A program made the translations under genes and the position numbers. From Winogradskyella sp. (lineage in GTDB: Bacteria > Bacteroidota > Bacteroidia > Flavobacteriales > Flavobacteriaceae), in contig PBLD01000006.1 in the NCBI GenBank assembly GCA_002722255.1, forward strand, positions 172,796 to 236,795: DNA of 64,000 nt, given 5' to 3'. Of this stretch, positions 27,307 through 37,618 are shown piece after piece. The notes beneath the pieces were generated by a model. That model did not search any database and had not been told where the DNA came from. It saw only the letters and a list, made by a program, of their open reading frames with translations. The stretch's first letter is position 1; each line of letters starts with the position of its first letter.

Positions 27307-29253
27307 ATGAAACTTGGATTTAAATGCTTGCTCTTAGTTTTAATAACGCTCAATGTATCTTTTGCTCAACAAAAAGATGAGGTGTTACTAAAAGTAGATG
27401 GAGAACCTGTAATGACTTCAGAATTTTTAAGGGTTTACAATAAGAATTTAGATTTAGTAAAGGACGAAAGTCAAAAAGATGTTGATGGTTATCTAAAGTT
27501 GTTTACAGAATATCAATTAAAGCTTAAAGAAGCAAAACGACTTAAGTTAGACCAAGATGCAAAATACCAACGAGAGTTTTTGAGGTATAAGAAGCAGTTA
27601 ACAAAAAATTATCTTTCAGAAAACAAAGTAACAGATGCTTTGGTAAAGGAAGCTTATGAGCGCAATAGTTATGATATAAATGCCTCACATGTTTTAGTAC
27701 GTTTAGATGGTAATGCAAAGGATACAATAGATGCATACAATCAGGTTTTAAAATTAAGAGAACGTGTATTACAAGAAGGGTTTGATGCTGTAAAAGCAGA
27801 TGTGCATAACGGAAAAACCATTTTCTTAGAAGATTTGGGGTATTTCTCAGCCTTTAAAATGGTTTATGATTTTGAAACAGCAGCGTTTAATACACCAAAA
27901 GGTGAAATTTCGATGCCTTTTAGGACACAGTTTGGCTACCATGTTGTTAAGGTTAACGATAAGCGCAAATCTAGAGGAACCATTACTGCAGCTCATATCA
28001 TGATAGCCTTACAGCAAAAAGATACACTTTTAGATCCTGAAGAGCGCATTAATGATATTTATAAAAAACTACGACAAGGTGAAAAGTTTGAGTCTTTAGC
28101 AAAACAATTTTCAGACGATAAAAGTTCTGCTAGAAATGGTGGAAAGTTATCTGCTTTTAAAAGTGGTCAGTTAAGTTCAACAATTTTCGAGGATCAAGCT
28201 TTTGCTTTAAAAAATGATGGAGATATAAGTCAACCTTTTAAATCTGAATATGGCTGGCATATTGTTAAACGTATAGAGCTACAGCCAATTCAATCTTTTG
28301 AAGAATTAAAGCCTTCAATAGAGTCTAAAGTAAAAAGAGACTCTAGGTCTCAGCTTATAAATGAAGCTATGGTTGATGCCTTAAAGAAGCGTTATCAAAT
28401 TTCATACAATCCAGAGGCTAAAGAATATTTTACTTCGCTATTAGATGGTAATTACTTTACACGTTCTTGGAGGTTGCCAGAAGATTTTGAAAACGATAAA
28501 ACAGTCTTTACTATTGGTAACCAATCATTTTCTTATTCAGAATTTGGCCGTCATCTTATGTCGGCACAGCGTAACTATGCAAACAAAAAGGGAGACTTTT
28601 CTGTAGTTGTAGACAAAGAGTTTGAAAAGTTTTTCGAAAAATCAATTCTACAGTACAGAGAAGATAACCTAGAGTCAGAGAATGAAGACTTTGCAAATAT
28701 CCTAAAGGAATATAGAGATGGTTTACTATTGTTTGATTTAATGGAAAAGGAAATCTGGAATAAAGCCTCTAAAGATAGTGTTGGCTTGCAAGAATATTAT
28801 CAAAAGCATAAAGATAAGTACCAATGGAGTGACCGTATAGATGTGGTGATAGCAACTTCAGCTGATGAGAATTTTGCTAAGAAAGCCTCTAAAATGATGA
28901 AGAAAGATAAGTCTGAAGAAGATATAAGAAAAGCTTTGGATACCCAAGGCAAGAAAAACATCATTTTTACAAAAGGTATTTTTAATACAAATGACCCTAA
29001 ACTTCCTGAAACCCTTAAAATAGAAGAGGGTGTTTCTGAAATCTATTCCCACAACGACGCGTTTCATGTTATAAATATTAAAGCTGTACTACCAGCAGGA
29101 CATAAAACTTTAGAAGAAGCAAAAGGTAACGTGATAAATGATTATCAAAATGAGATTGAAGCGAATTGGATTGATAGTCTTTATAAACGCTTTAAGGTAG
29201 AAGTGAACGAAAAGGCCTTAGAAAGGGTAAAGGCAAAAATAAATAATCAATAA
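27307..29253 (+). CDS. Periplasmic peptidyl-prolyl isomerase, PpiC/SurA type, two parvulin domains
   Basis: 648 residues with a signal peptide (1-20, ending 'VSFAQQ'). The first parvulin-like domain spans about 120-215 ('NASHVLVRLDG', 'FGYHVVKVNDKRKSRG'), the second about 225-325 ('AAHIMIALQQKD', 'SEYGWHIVKRIEL'). The remaining 300 residues are helical with a possible third degenerate domain. It probably chaperones outer-membrane proteins in the periplasm. It heads a three-gene operon with its own promoter; the next gene follows after 6 bases. Confidence 0.87.
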   Translation: MKLGFKCLLLVLITLNVSFAQQKDEVLLKVDGEPVMTSEFLRVYNKNLDLVKDESQKDVDGYLKLFTEYQLKLKEAKRLKLDQDAKYQREFLRYKKQLTKNYLSENKVTDALVKEAYERNSYDINASHVLVRLDGNAKDTIDAYNQVLKLRERVLQEGFDAVKADVHNGKTIFLEDLGYFSAFKMVYDFETAAFNTPKGEISMPFRTQFGYHVVKVNDKRKSRGTITAAHIMIALQQKDTLLDPEERINDIYKKLRQGEKFESLAKQFSDDKSSARNGGKLSAFKSGQLSSTIFEDQAFALKNDGDISQPFKSEYGWHIVKRIELQPIQSFEELKPSIESKVKRDSRSQLINEAMVDALKKRYQISYNPEAKEYFTSLLDGNYFTRSWRLPEDFENDKTVFTIGNQSFSYSEFGRHLMSAQRNYANKKGDFSVVVDKEFEKFFEKSILQYREDNLESENEDFANILKEYRDGLLLFDLMEKEIWNKASKDSVGLQEYYQKHKDKYQWSDRIDVVIATSADENFAKKASKMMKKDKSEEDIRKALDTQGKKNIIFTKGIFNTNDPKLPETLKIEEGVSEIYSHNDAFHVINIKAVLPAGHKTLEEAKGNVINDYQNEIEANWIDSLYKRFKVEVNEKALERVKAKINNQ

Positions 29254-29259
29254 ATTTTC

Positions 29260-30111
29260 TTGAAGAAGACGTTCTGTATATTAGTTATATGTTTAGGCCA
29301 TTTCAGCTGTGATTTTTTTAAAAAGACAGATGATAGAGAGCCCATTGCAAGGGTTAATGAAACATATTTATATAAAGAAGATGTAGAAGGCTTGGTGCCT
29401 GAAGGAACAAGTAGAGAGGATAGTTTAGTTATTGTTAATGGCTACATTAATCGCTGGGCGCGCCAATTGTTGCTTATGGATGGTGCGTTGTTAAATCTTT
29501 CTGAAGAAAAGCAAGAAGAATTCTCAAAACTGGTAGCTCAATATAAGAGTGATTTATATACCAAAGCGTATTTAGAAGGCCTAGTGAAAAAAAATATAGA
29601 CACTTTAGTTAATCCAGAGGAAGCCAAAGTGTTTTATGAATCTAATAAAGAGTCCTTTAAATTAAATGATGATTTGTTGCAGTTGCGGTACATTAGTCTT
29701 CCGTTAAACCCAATAGATTTAGACACCATAAAAAAGAGATTTAAACGTTATGAAGCTAAGGACAAATGCTATTTAGATTCAATATCTATGCAGTTTAAAT
29801 CGTACTCATTAAATGATTCTATTTGGGTAAAATACAGTCAGGTTGTAGATAAAGTTCCTGTGGTAACACAAGAAAGTAAAGAGCAACTGTTAAAAAAATC
29901 TAATTTCTTACAGCTCAAAGATTCAATAAACCTATATTTGATGCATGTTAATGACATACGTCTGCAGAACGATTATGCGCCATTAGAGTATGTTAGTAAA
30001 ACCATAAAACAAATTGTAATTAATAAGCGTAAACTAGAGCTTATTAAACAACTAGAAAAAGATATTTCAAAAGATGCAATTAAGAACAATAAATTTCAAA
30101 TCTATAACTAA
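29260..30111 (+). CDS. SurA-like N-domain lipoprotein (no isomerase domain seen)
   Basis: 283 residues from TTG 29260, which gives a normal lipoprotein signal ('ILVICLGHFSCDFF', lipobox Cys16); no ATG lies near. The mature part starts 'IARVNETYLYKEDVEGLVP', like the N-terminal chaperone segment of SurA/PpiC proteins, followed by long helices. No parvulin His or core motif is evident, so a non-catalytic chaperone role is likely. It overlaps the next PPIase gene by 38 bases. Confidence 0.75.
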   Translation: MKKTFCILVICLGHFSCDFFKKTDDREPIARVNETYLYKEDVEGLVPEGTSREDSLVIVNGYINRWARQLLLMDGALLNLSEEKQEEFSKLVAQYKSDLYTKAYLEGLVKKNIDTLVNPEEAKVFYESNKESFKLNDDLLQLRYISLPLNPIDLDTIKKRFKRYEAKDKCYLDSISMQFKSYSLNDSIWVKYSQVVDKVPVVTQESKEQLLKKSNFLQLKDSINLYLMHVNDIRLQNDYAPLEYVSKTIKQIVINKRKLELIKQLEKDISKDAIKNNKFQIYN

Positions 30112-31516
30112 GGCTTTAAGCCTTTGTTGTTTTCTGTATGTAAGCACAATAGGTGCTCAAGAAATTATACAAGATGAGGTTGTAAAGGAAAAAGTAAAAG
30201 ACTCTGTAGTTAATACAACCAGAGTAAAAGCTGACGGTGTAGCTGCTGTTGTTGGTGATTTTATTGTATTAGAGTCCGACTTAGATCGTGAGATAGCTCA
30301 GCTCGAAGCACAAGGAGCCGACTTAAGAGGAGTAACACGTTGCGAGCTTTTTGGTCTTCTATTAGAGAAAAAATTATATGCCCACCAAGCTATCCAAGAC
30401 AGTATTGTAGTAAATGAGCTTTATATCAAATCTATGGTAGACCAGCAATTACAAGGTATTTTGGCGCAAACTGGAGGTGATATGGAAGGTATATTAAACT
30501 TCTACAAAAAAGATTCAGAACAAGCCTTAAGAGATGAGATGTACGAGATAAACAAAAATGGTTACCTCGAACAAGAAATGCGTAAGAAAGTTATTGATGA
30601 AGTTGAGATAACACCAGAAGAGGTAAGAACATTTTTTAATGAAATACCAAAAGATGAGAGGCCAACATTTGGAACAGAGCTAAAAGTTGCACAAATAGTT
30701 GTAATACCTGAGGTTACAGAAGAAGCTAAACAAGCGGTAATTGATAAATTAAAGGGATTTAAAAAAGATATAGAAGAAAATGGTGCCAAATTTGCAACAA
30801 AAGCATTGTTCTATTCCGAAGACTCAGGATCTAAAAACAATGGTGGTTTATTACCAACCATGAATAGAAAAAAGCCAAGAATGGTAAAGGAATTTAGAGA
30901 TGTCGCTTTTAATCTCCAAGAAGGGGAAATTTCAGAACCTTTTGAAACGGATTTTGGTTTTCATATCATCTATTTAGAAAAAATTAGAGGTCAGGAATAT
31001 GAAGTAAGACACATTTTATTGCGCCCAGAATTATCTCCTGAAACTATTCAAAAAGCACAAGAAAAGATTGAGAAAGTTAGAGAATTAATTGTAAGCGGTA
31101 AAACTACTTTTGCAGAAGCAGCAAGAGAGTTTAGTGACGAAGAAGAAACTAAATATGAAGGCGGTCGTTTAACAAATCCAACTACTCAAGATTTTAATTT
31201 TGAGTTGACTAAAATGGATACAGAAATGTACACCCAAATACAAGGTCTTAAGGATGGTGAGGTTAGTCAGGTTATACAAGATGAGGACAGAATTAACAAC
31301 ATTAAGTTTAAAATAATGACGGTAACAGATCGTATTGATGATCATGAAGCTGATTATGCAAGAGACTATTTAAAGATTAAAGAACTAGCACTACAAGACA
31401 AGCAGGTAAGAGCAATAGAAAAATGGCAAAAACAGGTGATTTCTGAGACTTATGTAAAGATTAATGGAGAGTACAGAGATTGCGAATACGCTAATAATTG
31501 GTTAAAAAACGAATAG
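30074..31516 (+). CDS. SurA-like peptidyl-prolyl isomerase
   Basis: 480 residues, signal peptide ending near 'STIGAQE'. The N-terminal chaperone domain 'VAAVVGDFIVLESDLDREI' is followed by a first parvulin-like domain (about 195-300, 'TDFGFHIIYLEKI') and a second (about 305-420, 'VRHILLRPEL'). It is expected to escort beta-barrel proteins across the periplasm. Its start lies 38 bases inside the preceding lipoprotein gene, and moxR starts 3 bases after its stop, so all appear to be one transcript. Confidence 0.9.
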   Translation: MQLRTINFKSITKALSLCCFLYVSTIGAQEIIQDEVVKEKVKDSVVNTTRVKADGVAAVVGDFIVLESDLDREIAQLEAQGADLRGVTRCELFGLLLEKKLYAHQAIQDSIVVNELYIKSMVDQQLQGILAQTGGDMEGILNFYKKDSEQALRDEMYEINKNGYLEQEMRKKVIDEVEITPEEVRTFFNEIPKDERPTFGTELKVAQIVVIPEVTEEAKQAVIDKLKGFKKDIEENGAKFATKALFYSEDSGSKNNGGLLPTMNRKKPRMVKEFRDVAFNLQEGEISEPFETDFGFHIIYLEKIRGQEYEVRHILLRPELSPETIQKAQEKIEKVRELIVSGKTTFAEAAREFSDEEETKYEGGRLTNPTTQDFNFELTKMDTEMYTQIQGLKDGEVSQVIQDEDRINNIKFKIMTVTDRIDDHEADYARDYLKIKELALQDKQVRAIEKWQKQVISETYVKINGEYRDCEYANNWLKNE

Positions 31517-31519
31517 TAT

Positions 31520-32473
31520 ATGTCTGATGTTGCTGTAATAGAAAACTTCGTAAACAAATACAAAACTCTTAAACAGGAAATTGCTAAAGTTATTATAGGT
31601 CAGGAAGATGTTGTTGACCAAATTTTGATATCAATATTTTCTGGTGGACATTCGCTTTTAATTGGTGTGCCAGGTTTGGCAAAAACTTTAATGGTAAATA
31701 CCATTGCGCAAGCACTTGGTTTAGATTTTAAACGCATTCAATTTACACCAGATTTAATGCCTAGTGATATTCTAGGCAGTGAAATTTTAGATGAAAATCG
31801 AAATTTTAAATTTATTAAAGGACCCATATTTGCTAATATCATTTTAGCGGATGAGATAAACAGAACTCCACCAAAAACCCAGGCGGCACTTTTAGAGGCT
31901 ATGCAAGAGCGGGCTGTAACAGTGGCTGGTCATCAATACAAATTAAGCTTACCGTATTTTGTTTTAGCAACACAGAACCCTATAGAACAAGAAGGGACTT
32001 ATCCTTTGCCAGAAGCGCAGCTAGATCGTTTTATGTTTGCTATTAGATTAGAATACCCTTCTTTTAAGGAAGAAGTAGAAGTTGTAAAAGCTACAACTAC
32101 AGACATACAGACTTCTGTTAAGGCATTATTTTCTGCACAAGAAATTATAGATTTTCAGAATGTAATACGTCGTATTCCTGTTGCGGATAATGTTATAGAA
32201 TATGCAGTGTCTCTGGTTTCTAAAACAAGGCCAAACGAAGAAACTGCTGCAAATATAGTTAAGGAATTTGTGGATTGGGGAGCAGGTCCAAGGGCTTCAC
32301 AAAATTTAATATTAGCAGCAAAAACTCATGCTGGTACGAAAGGAAAATTTTCTCCAGATATAGAAGATATTCAAGCTGTTGCGATAGGTATTTTAAGGCA
32401 TAGAATTATTAAAAATTACAAGGCTGAGGCAGAAGGTGTTTCGGATGAAAAAATTATAAAAAGTCTTTTCTAA
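31520..32473 (+). CDS. MoxR family AAA+ ATPase
   Basis: 317 residues. Walker A 'GVPGLAKTLMVNTIA' (near 47), Walker B plus sensor region 'ILADEINRTPPKTQAALLE', and 'FVLATQNPIEQEGTYPLPEA' are all characteristic of MoxR. These ATPases work with VWA-domain proteins in protein maturation or metal insertion. The usual partners (DUF58 and VWA/Bat genes) are not downstream; an acyltransferase gene follows instead. It is 3 bases after the SurA-like gene. Confidence 0.92.
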   Translation: MSDVAVIENFVNKYKTLKQEIAKVIIGQEDVVDQILISIFSGGHSLLIGVPGLAKTLMVNTIAQALGLDFKRIQFTPDLMPSDILGSEILDENRNFKFIKGPIFANIILADEINRTPPKTQAALLEAMQERAVTVAGHQYKLSLPYFVLATQNPIEQEGTYPLPEAQLDRFMFAIRLEYPSFKEEVEVVKATTTDIQTSVKALFSAQEIIDFQNVIRRIPVADNVIEYAVSLVSKTRPNEETAANIVKEFVDWGAGPRASQNLILAAKTHAGTKGKFSPDIEDIQAVAIGILRHRIIKNYKAEAEGVSDEKIIKSLF

Positions 32474-32524
32474 GTCCAATAGAATTTAATTATTCGGTAA
32501 TTTGCTTCTTTTTAAAAAGAAAAA

Positions 32525-33646
32525 GTGACTTTAATTCGTTCCAAAAGAGTTTATGGTATAGATGTTATTAGGTCTATAGCCATTAGTTTGGTTTTAATTT
32601 CGCATTGTACATACCTACTTTATCCAAATAATAATACTATCATTTTATCTTTTATAAGAACACTAGGAGCTGTTGGTGTAGATTTGTTCTTTGTGCTAAG
32701 TGGTTATTTAATAGGAGGATTGTTATTAAAGAATATAGAATCAGGTAAAACGTCTTTATCACATTTGCTAATCTTCTGGAAACGACGTTGGCTTAGAACA
32801 TTGCCTAATTATTTTTTGGTATTAGTGCTTAATATCATTTTACTGCTAATTCTTGATGATGCTCTACCAAAAAACCTATGGCTTTACATTCCGTTTTTAC
32901 AAAACTTTATAAGTCCACACCCTAATTTTTTTACAGAAGCATGGAGTTTATCTATTGAAGAGTATGCGTATTTAATGCTCCCTTTATTACTGTACCTGTC
33001 TTTTTTTATGTTTAAAAGGCACTTTAAGCAATTGTTTTTAAAGTTGACGCTCGCTATGATAATTGCGCTTTTTGCTTTTAAAATAAGTTATTATTTTAAT
33101 GCTAATGTTACTAGTTATAAAGAGTGGAGTTCAGGGTTTAGAAAAGTAGTTTTATACCGAATAGATGCTATCTATTTTGGGTTTCTTTTAGTGTATTTTA
33201 TTAAAAAATATAATACATTCTTCATGCAAAAGAAAAAGTTGTTTAGTGCCATAGCATTAGTTGTTTTTGGTTCAACTCATCTTCTGATTTACTACTTTAG
33301 TTTGTATCCTCAAACATATTTAGGGTTTTATGTTTTTTTGTATATGCCTTTAGTGTTGTTAAGTTGTGCATTGCTTTTTCCTTATTTTATCGATTTAAAA
33401 AAAAATAGGATTTTAGAAAATGTGTTTTATTTTATTAGTACTAGGTCTTATGCTATCTATTTAGTGAACTATTCTTTGATTTTATTAACTATTCAGAGAT
33501 ATTATGAAGTCGATCAAATATCTTTTTTTGCTAAGATTTTGTTTTTAGTTTTATTCTTGTCATCAACTATTATTATAGCGCAAATAATCTATCTGTTTTT
33601 TGAGCGGCCGATACTGTCTCTTAGAGATAAATATGTTAGTAAATAG
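32525..33646 (+). CDS. Acyltransferase 3 family membrane protein (OafA/YrhL-like)
   Basis: 373 residues from GTG 32525, with about ten membrane helices. 'GIDVIRSIAISLVLISHCTY' carries the conserved N-terminal helix with its catalytic His, and 'VDLFFVLSGYLIGG' plus 'FFTEAWSLSIEEYAYLMLP' are the other family motifs. These enzymes O-acetylate or acylate surface glycans. It might modify the polysaccharide made by the locus at 1-7707, but no linkage beyond the window is shown. Confidence 0.9.
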   Translation: MTLIRSKRVYGIDVIRSIAISLVLISHCTYLLYPNNNTIILSFIRTLGAVGVDLFFVLSGYLIGGLLLKNIESGKTSLSHLLIFWKRRWLRTLPNYFLVLVLNIILLLILDDALPKNLWLYIPFLQNFISPHPNFFTEAWSLSIEEYAYLMLPLLLYLSFFMFKRHFKQLFLKLTLAMIIALFAFKISYYFNANVTSYKEWSSGFRKVVLYRIDAIYFGFLLVYFIKKYNTFFMQKKKLFSAIALVVFGSTHLLIYYFSLYPQTYLGFYVFLYMPLVLLSCALLFPYFIDLKKNRILENVFYFISTRSYAIYLVNYSLILLTIQRYYEVDQISFFAKILFLVLFLSSTIIIAQIIYLFFERPILSLRDKYVSK

Positions 33647-33975
33647 TCTGTTAATATTGACTAGATAAAAAATATACTTTGTTACGAATCAAGTATTAGA
33701 ATGAAATCGTTAACAATACTCATTTTAATTAGCTATGCTTATATATAGAAGTTTAATAAGAAATATATATTCATTCTAAATAAGCTGAATTGTTAAATTT
33801 TTATTTAAATGGCAATTAAGATGTTAATAGTTAATGTAATGTATGTGAAAAATAACTTTTTGTGATTTATTTTCAACATTTTGGTAATTTCTTTACATAT
33901 TTTCAAAAGCCCTTACTATTTCGTAATTTTGTGACACTTAAATTTAAAATAATTATCAACCTTTAAATATACTTT
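33647..33975. other. 329-base intergenic region before aconitase
   Basis: Strongly AT-rich with no coding frame or repeat found. A -7-like TAATTTTG lies at 33924-33931, 45 bases before the aconitase start, without a -33 TTG at the right distance. It probably holds the aconitase promoter and long leader. Confidence 0.45.
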
Positions 33976-36243
33976 ATGGCTTTTGACATTGATATGATAA
34001 AAGAGGTTTATTCTAACATGACTGAGCGCGTAGATGCAGCCAGAGATATTGTTGGAAAACCATTAACACTTTCAGAAAAAATATTATATGCTCATCTTTG
34101 GGATGGTAAACCTACAAAACCATTTACCAGAGGTAAGGATTACGTAGATTTTGCGCCAGATAGAGTAGCATGTCAAGATGCGACAGCGCAAATGGCGTTG
34201 CTTCAGTTTATGCAAGCAGGTAAGCCAAAAGTTGCTGTTCCTACCACTGTACATTGTGATCACTTAATTCAGGCAAAAGAGGGTGCAGCTACAGATTTAA
34301 AACATGCAAATAATACAAGTAGTGAAGTTTTTAACTTTTTAGAATCTGTATCTAATAAATATGGTATTGGTTTTTGGAAACCAGGTGCTGGTATTATTCA
34401 CCAAGTAGTTTTAGAAAATTATGCATTTCCAGGTGGAATGATGATTGGGACAGACTCGCATACGGTTAATGCTGGTGGACTAGGTATGGTTGCCATCGGT
34501 GTTGGTGGTGCAGATGCTGTAGATGTAATGGCTGGCATGGCTTGGGAACTTAAATTTCCTAAACTAATAGGTGTAAGATTAACAGGAAAATTATCTGGTT
34601 GGACGGCACCAAAAGACGTTATCTTAAAAGTTGCCGAAATATTAACTGTAAAAGGTGGTACAGGAGCAATTGTTGAATATTTTGGACCAGGTGCTACATC
34701 TATGTCTTGTACTGGTAAAGGTACAATTTGTAACATGGGAGCTGAGATAGGAGCTACAACTTCTACATTTGGTTATGATGATTCAATGGAGCGTTATTTA
34801 CGAGCTACAGATAGAGCAGATGTTGCTGACGAGGCTAATAAAATTAGAGAATATCTTACTGCAGATGCTGAGGTATATGCAAATCCTGAGCAGTATTTTG
34901 ATCAGGTAATTGATATCAATCTTTCTGAGCTAAGTCCATTATTAAATGGTCCTTTTACTCCAGATTTATCAACACCTGCAGGTAAAGAGATGACAGAAAA
35001 GGCTACTGCAAATGATTGGCCTTTGGAGGTAGAATGGGGACTTATAGGTTCTTGTACAAACTCGTCTTACGAAGATTTGTCAAGGGCATCTTCAATTGCA
35101 CAACAAGCTTTAGACAAAGGATTAAAAACTAAAGCAGAATTTGGTATTAATCCAGGTTCTGAGCAAGTGCGTTACACGGCTGATAGAGACGGAATACTTG
35201 AGGTTTTTGAAAAATTGGACGCTAAAATATTTACAAATGCTTGTGGTCCTTGTATTGGGCAATGGGCTAGATATAGTGATCCTAAAAATGCACCAAAAAA
35301 TAGTATAGTTCACTCGTTTAACAGAAACTTTGCTAAACGTGCTGATGGAAACCCAAACACTCATGCCTTTGTAGCATCACCAGAAATGGTTGCAGCAGTT
35401 GCTATTGCAGGTCGATTAGACTTTAACCCTATGACTGATAAATTAATCAACGAGAATGGGGAAGAAGTAATGTTAGATGAGCCAACAGGATGGGAATTAC
35501 CACCAAAAGGTTTTGAAGTAAAAGAAAATGGATACCTAGAGCCGGTTGCTGATGGTAGTGATGTAGAAGTAACTGTAAAGTCAGATTCAGAAAGGTTACA
35601 ATTACTGACACCTTTTGAGCCTATTGGCGATTCTGTTACAGGTGCTAAATTATTAATTAAGGCATTTGGAAAATGTACAACTGACCATATTTCAATGGCT
35701 GGTCCTTGGTTACGTTTTAGAGGGCATTTAGATAATATTGCAAATAACACTTTAATTGGTGCTGTCAATGCTTTTAATAAGAAAACAAACTTCGTTAAAA
35801 ATCAATTAACTGGTGAGTATGGTGGTGTGCCAGATACCCAAAGAGTATATAAGAAAAATGGTATTTGGTCTGTTGTAGTTGGTGATCATAATTATGGTGA
35901 AGGTTCCTCTAGAGAGCATGCAGCTATGCAACCTAGACACTTAGGTGTTGCTGCTGTTATAGTGAAATCTTTTGCACGTATCCACGAAACCAACCTAAAA
36001 AAGCAAGGAATGTTAGGTCTTACTTTTGCTAACGAAGCAGATTACGATTTAATTCAAGAAGATGATACATTTAACTTCTTAGATTTAAATGAGTTTGCAC
36101 CAGATAAGCAACTACACGTAGAAGTTGTACATGCAGATGGTTCTAAAGATGTAATCGCTTTAAATCATACTTATAATGATGCACAAATTCAATGGTATAA
36201 AGAAGGTTCTGCACTTAATTTAATTAAGAAGCAAAATGCTTAA
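33976..36243 (+). CDS. Aconitate hydratase (mitochondrial-type)
   Basis: 755 residues, the length of the mitochondrial-type enzyme found in Bacteroidota. The three [4Fe-4S] cysteines sit in '[14 protein letters not shown]' and '[13 protein letters not shown]'. '[20 protein letters not shown]' and '[19 protein letters not shown]' are substrate-binding segments. It interconverts citrate and isocitrate in the TCA cycle, in the cytosol. It stands alone with a long 5' flank and its own terminator. The symbol (acn/acnB) varies between annotations. Confidence 0.95.
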   Translation: MAFDIDMIKEVYSNMTERVDAARDIVGKPLTLSEKILYAHLWDGKPTKPFTRGKDYVDFAPDRVACQDATAQMALLQFMQAGKPKVAVPTTVHCDHLIQAKEGAATDLKHANNTSSEVFNFLESVSNKYGIGFWKPGAGIIHQVVLENYAFPGGMMIGTDSHTVNAGGLGMVAIGVGGADAVDVMAGMAWELKFPKLIGVRLTGKLSGWTAPKDVILKVAEILTVKGGTGAIVEYFGPGATSMSCTGKGTICNMGAEIGATTSTFGYDDSMERYLRATDRADVADEANKIREYLTADAEVYANPEQYFDQVIDINLSELSPLLNGPFTPDLSTPAGKEMTEKATANDWPLEVEWGLIGSCTNSSYEDLSRASSIAQQALDKGLKTKAEFGINPGSEQVRYTADRDGILEVFEKLDAKIFTNACGPCIGQWARYSDPKNAPKNSIVHSFNRNFAKRADGNPNTHAFVASPEMVAAVAIAGRLDFNPMTDKLINENGEEVMLDEPTGWELPPKGFEVKENGYLEPVADGSDVEVTVKSDSERLQLLTPFEPIGDSVTGAKLLIKAFGKCTTDHISMAGPWLRFRGHLDNIANNTLIGAVNAFNKKTNFVKNQLTGEYGGVPDTQRVYKKNGIWSVVVGDHNYGEGSSREHAAMQPRHLGVAAVIVKSFARIHETNLKKQGMLGLTFANEADYDLIQEDDTFNFLDLNEFAPDKQLHVEVVHADGSKDVIALNHTYNDAQIQWYKEGSALNLIKKQNA

Positions 36244-36270
36244 CTAGTTTAAGCTTAATAGATAAATTGA

Positions 36271-36304
36271 AAACTCTCAGTTATTGGCTGAGAGTTTTTT
36301 TTGT
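36271..36304 (+). terminator. Terminator after aconitase
   Basis: Perfect 10-base arms at 36271-36280 and 36288-36297, a 7-base loop, then eight or more T. Confidence 0.9.
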
Positions 36305-36371
36305 TTTAAGTTGAAAGGATTGTAGAAAAGGGGCGACTTTAATAATAACTCAATTAAATCTTTCTTTAGTC

Positions 36372-37043
36372 ATGAATTCTATCTGGATACTCGAAGATGT
36401 GAATTTATTTAATTTACTCTGTCCTCATAAGTTTAAGCAGTATAAAGCGTGTCATACATTTGATGCCTATAAAAAAAGTGATTATATATATTTTGAAGAA
36501 GATGCCGCCAATAAGGTATATCTTATAGAAAAAGGAAAAGTGAAAATTGGCTATTATAATGAAGATGGTACAGAAGTGGTTAAAGCCATATTAAGAAAAG
36601 GGGAATTATTTGGGGAAAAAGCAATTCTAGGTGAAGAAAAGCGCGATGAATTTGCTCAGTCCTTAGATAATCAAACATCAATTTGTCCTGTAGGAGTAGA
36701 TACAATGCACGATTTAATGAGAGACAATAAAACTTTTGGTCTTAGAATATATAAGTTTATTGGTTTTAAGTTTAAAAAGTTAGAACGAAGACTTCAATTA
36801 TTGCTCTTTAAAGATTCTAAAACTCGATTAATGGAATTTTTGCAAGAACTCTGTTCTGATTATGGCTATGATTGTGAGAAAACGGGAGACCACATTATTA
36901 ATCATCCTTACACACAAAAGGATATAGCATCTCTAATAGGAATTTCTCGTCCCACATTAAATATCTTAATGAATGAACTTAAAGAGGCAGATATTATAGA
37001 TTTTAATCGTAGGCAAATTAGAATTTTCAGTACTTCGGTTTAA
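36372..37043 (+). CDS. Crp/Fnr family transcriptional regulator
   Basis: 223 residues. An N-terminal cyclic-nucleotide-binding-like beta roll (about 25-140, 'VYLIEKGKVKIGYYNEDGT', 'GELFGEKAILGEE') is joined by a dimer helix to a winged helix ('QKDIASLIGISRPTLNILMN'). No Fnr-type cysteine cluster is seen, so iron-sulfur sensing is unlikely; the cAMP contacts are not clearly kept either. The effector is unknown. A TlpA-like gene follows 11 bases after the stop. Confidence 0.88.
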   Translation: MNSIWILEDVNLFNLLCPHKFKQYKACHTFDAYKKSDYIYFEEDAANKVYLIEKGKVKIGYYNEDGTEVVKAILRKGELFGEKAILGEEKRDEFAQSLDNQTSICPVGVDTMHDLMRDNKTFGLRIYKFIGFKFKKLERRLQLLLFKDSKTRLMEFLQELCSDYGYDCEKTGDHIINHPYTQKDIASLIGISRPTLNILMNELKEADIIDFNRRQIRIFSTSV

Positions 37044-37054
37044 TTTTGTTGTTA

Positions 37055-37618
37055 ATGAATAAAAACTTTAAAAAGAGCAATATTATATTTATAATTTTAA
37101 TTTTATTGCTCATAATTCCGCAGACGAGACAATCTATTCAAATATGGCTTCATAAGGGAATCGCCTTAATTAATCCCGTAAATGAGGTTTCGCCAGATAA
37201 AAGAGTTAGACTAGAAAGTTATGATTGGCAGTTGGTAAATGAAAACAAAGCTACTTATAATTTGAAGCAAGCTGAAGGAAAGGTAGTATTAATAAACTTT
37301 TGGGCAACTTGGTGTCCTCCTTGCATTGCTGAAATGCCAAGTCTTCAGGATTTGTATAATGATTACGGTGATAAGGTGGAATTTTTATTTATTACTACCG
37401 ACAGTTTTGAGACAGTACAAGCATTCAAAACTAAAAATAACTACACGTTTCCGGTTTATATCAGAAGGTCTGATTATCCAAAAGAATTAATTACAAGGTC
37501 TATACCTCGTACCCTAATTGTTAATAAACAAGGAGATATCATTATAGACAAATCAGGTGCTGTAGATTGGAACAGTGATAATATTCGTGCCCAATTAGAT
37601 CAATTGCTAGCTGAATAA
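37055..37618 (+). CDS. TlpA-like thioredoxin-fold protein, membrane-anchored
   Basis: 187 residues from ATG 37055 (TTG codons upstream at 37046 and 37049 are less likely). An N-terminal helix (about 8-27) anchors it. The thioredoxin domain carries 'INFWATWCPPCIAEMPSLQD' (CPPC active site) and the cis-Pro region 'RSIPRTLIVNKQGD'. It should reduce or transfer disulfides on the periplasmic side, for example in cytochrome maturation. It is paired with the Crp/Fnr gene, and its stop abuts the convergent crtZ stop with no spacer. Confidence 0.87.
   Translation: MNKNFKKSNIIFIILILLLIIPQTRQSIQIWLHKGIALINPVNEVSPDKRVRLESYDWQLVNENKATYNLKQAEGKVVLINFWATWCPPCIAEMPSLQDLYNDYGDKVEFLFITTDSFETVQAFKTKNNYTFPVYIRRSDYPKELITRSIPRTLIVNKQGDIIIDKSGAVDWNSDNIRAQLDQLLAE

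Noticed and set aside
34419..35768. Minus-strand frames of 80-135 codons
   Set aside because: They lie antisense within the intact aconitase gene and have no protein-like features.
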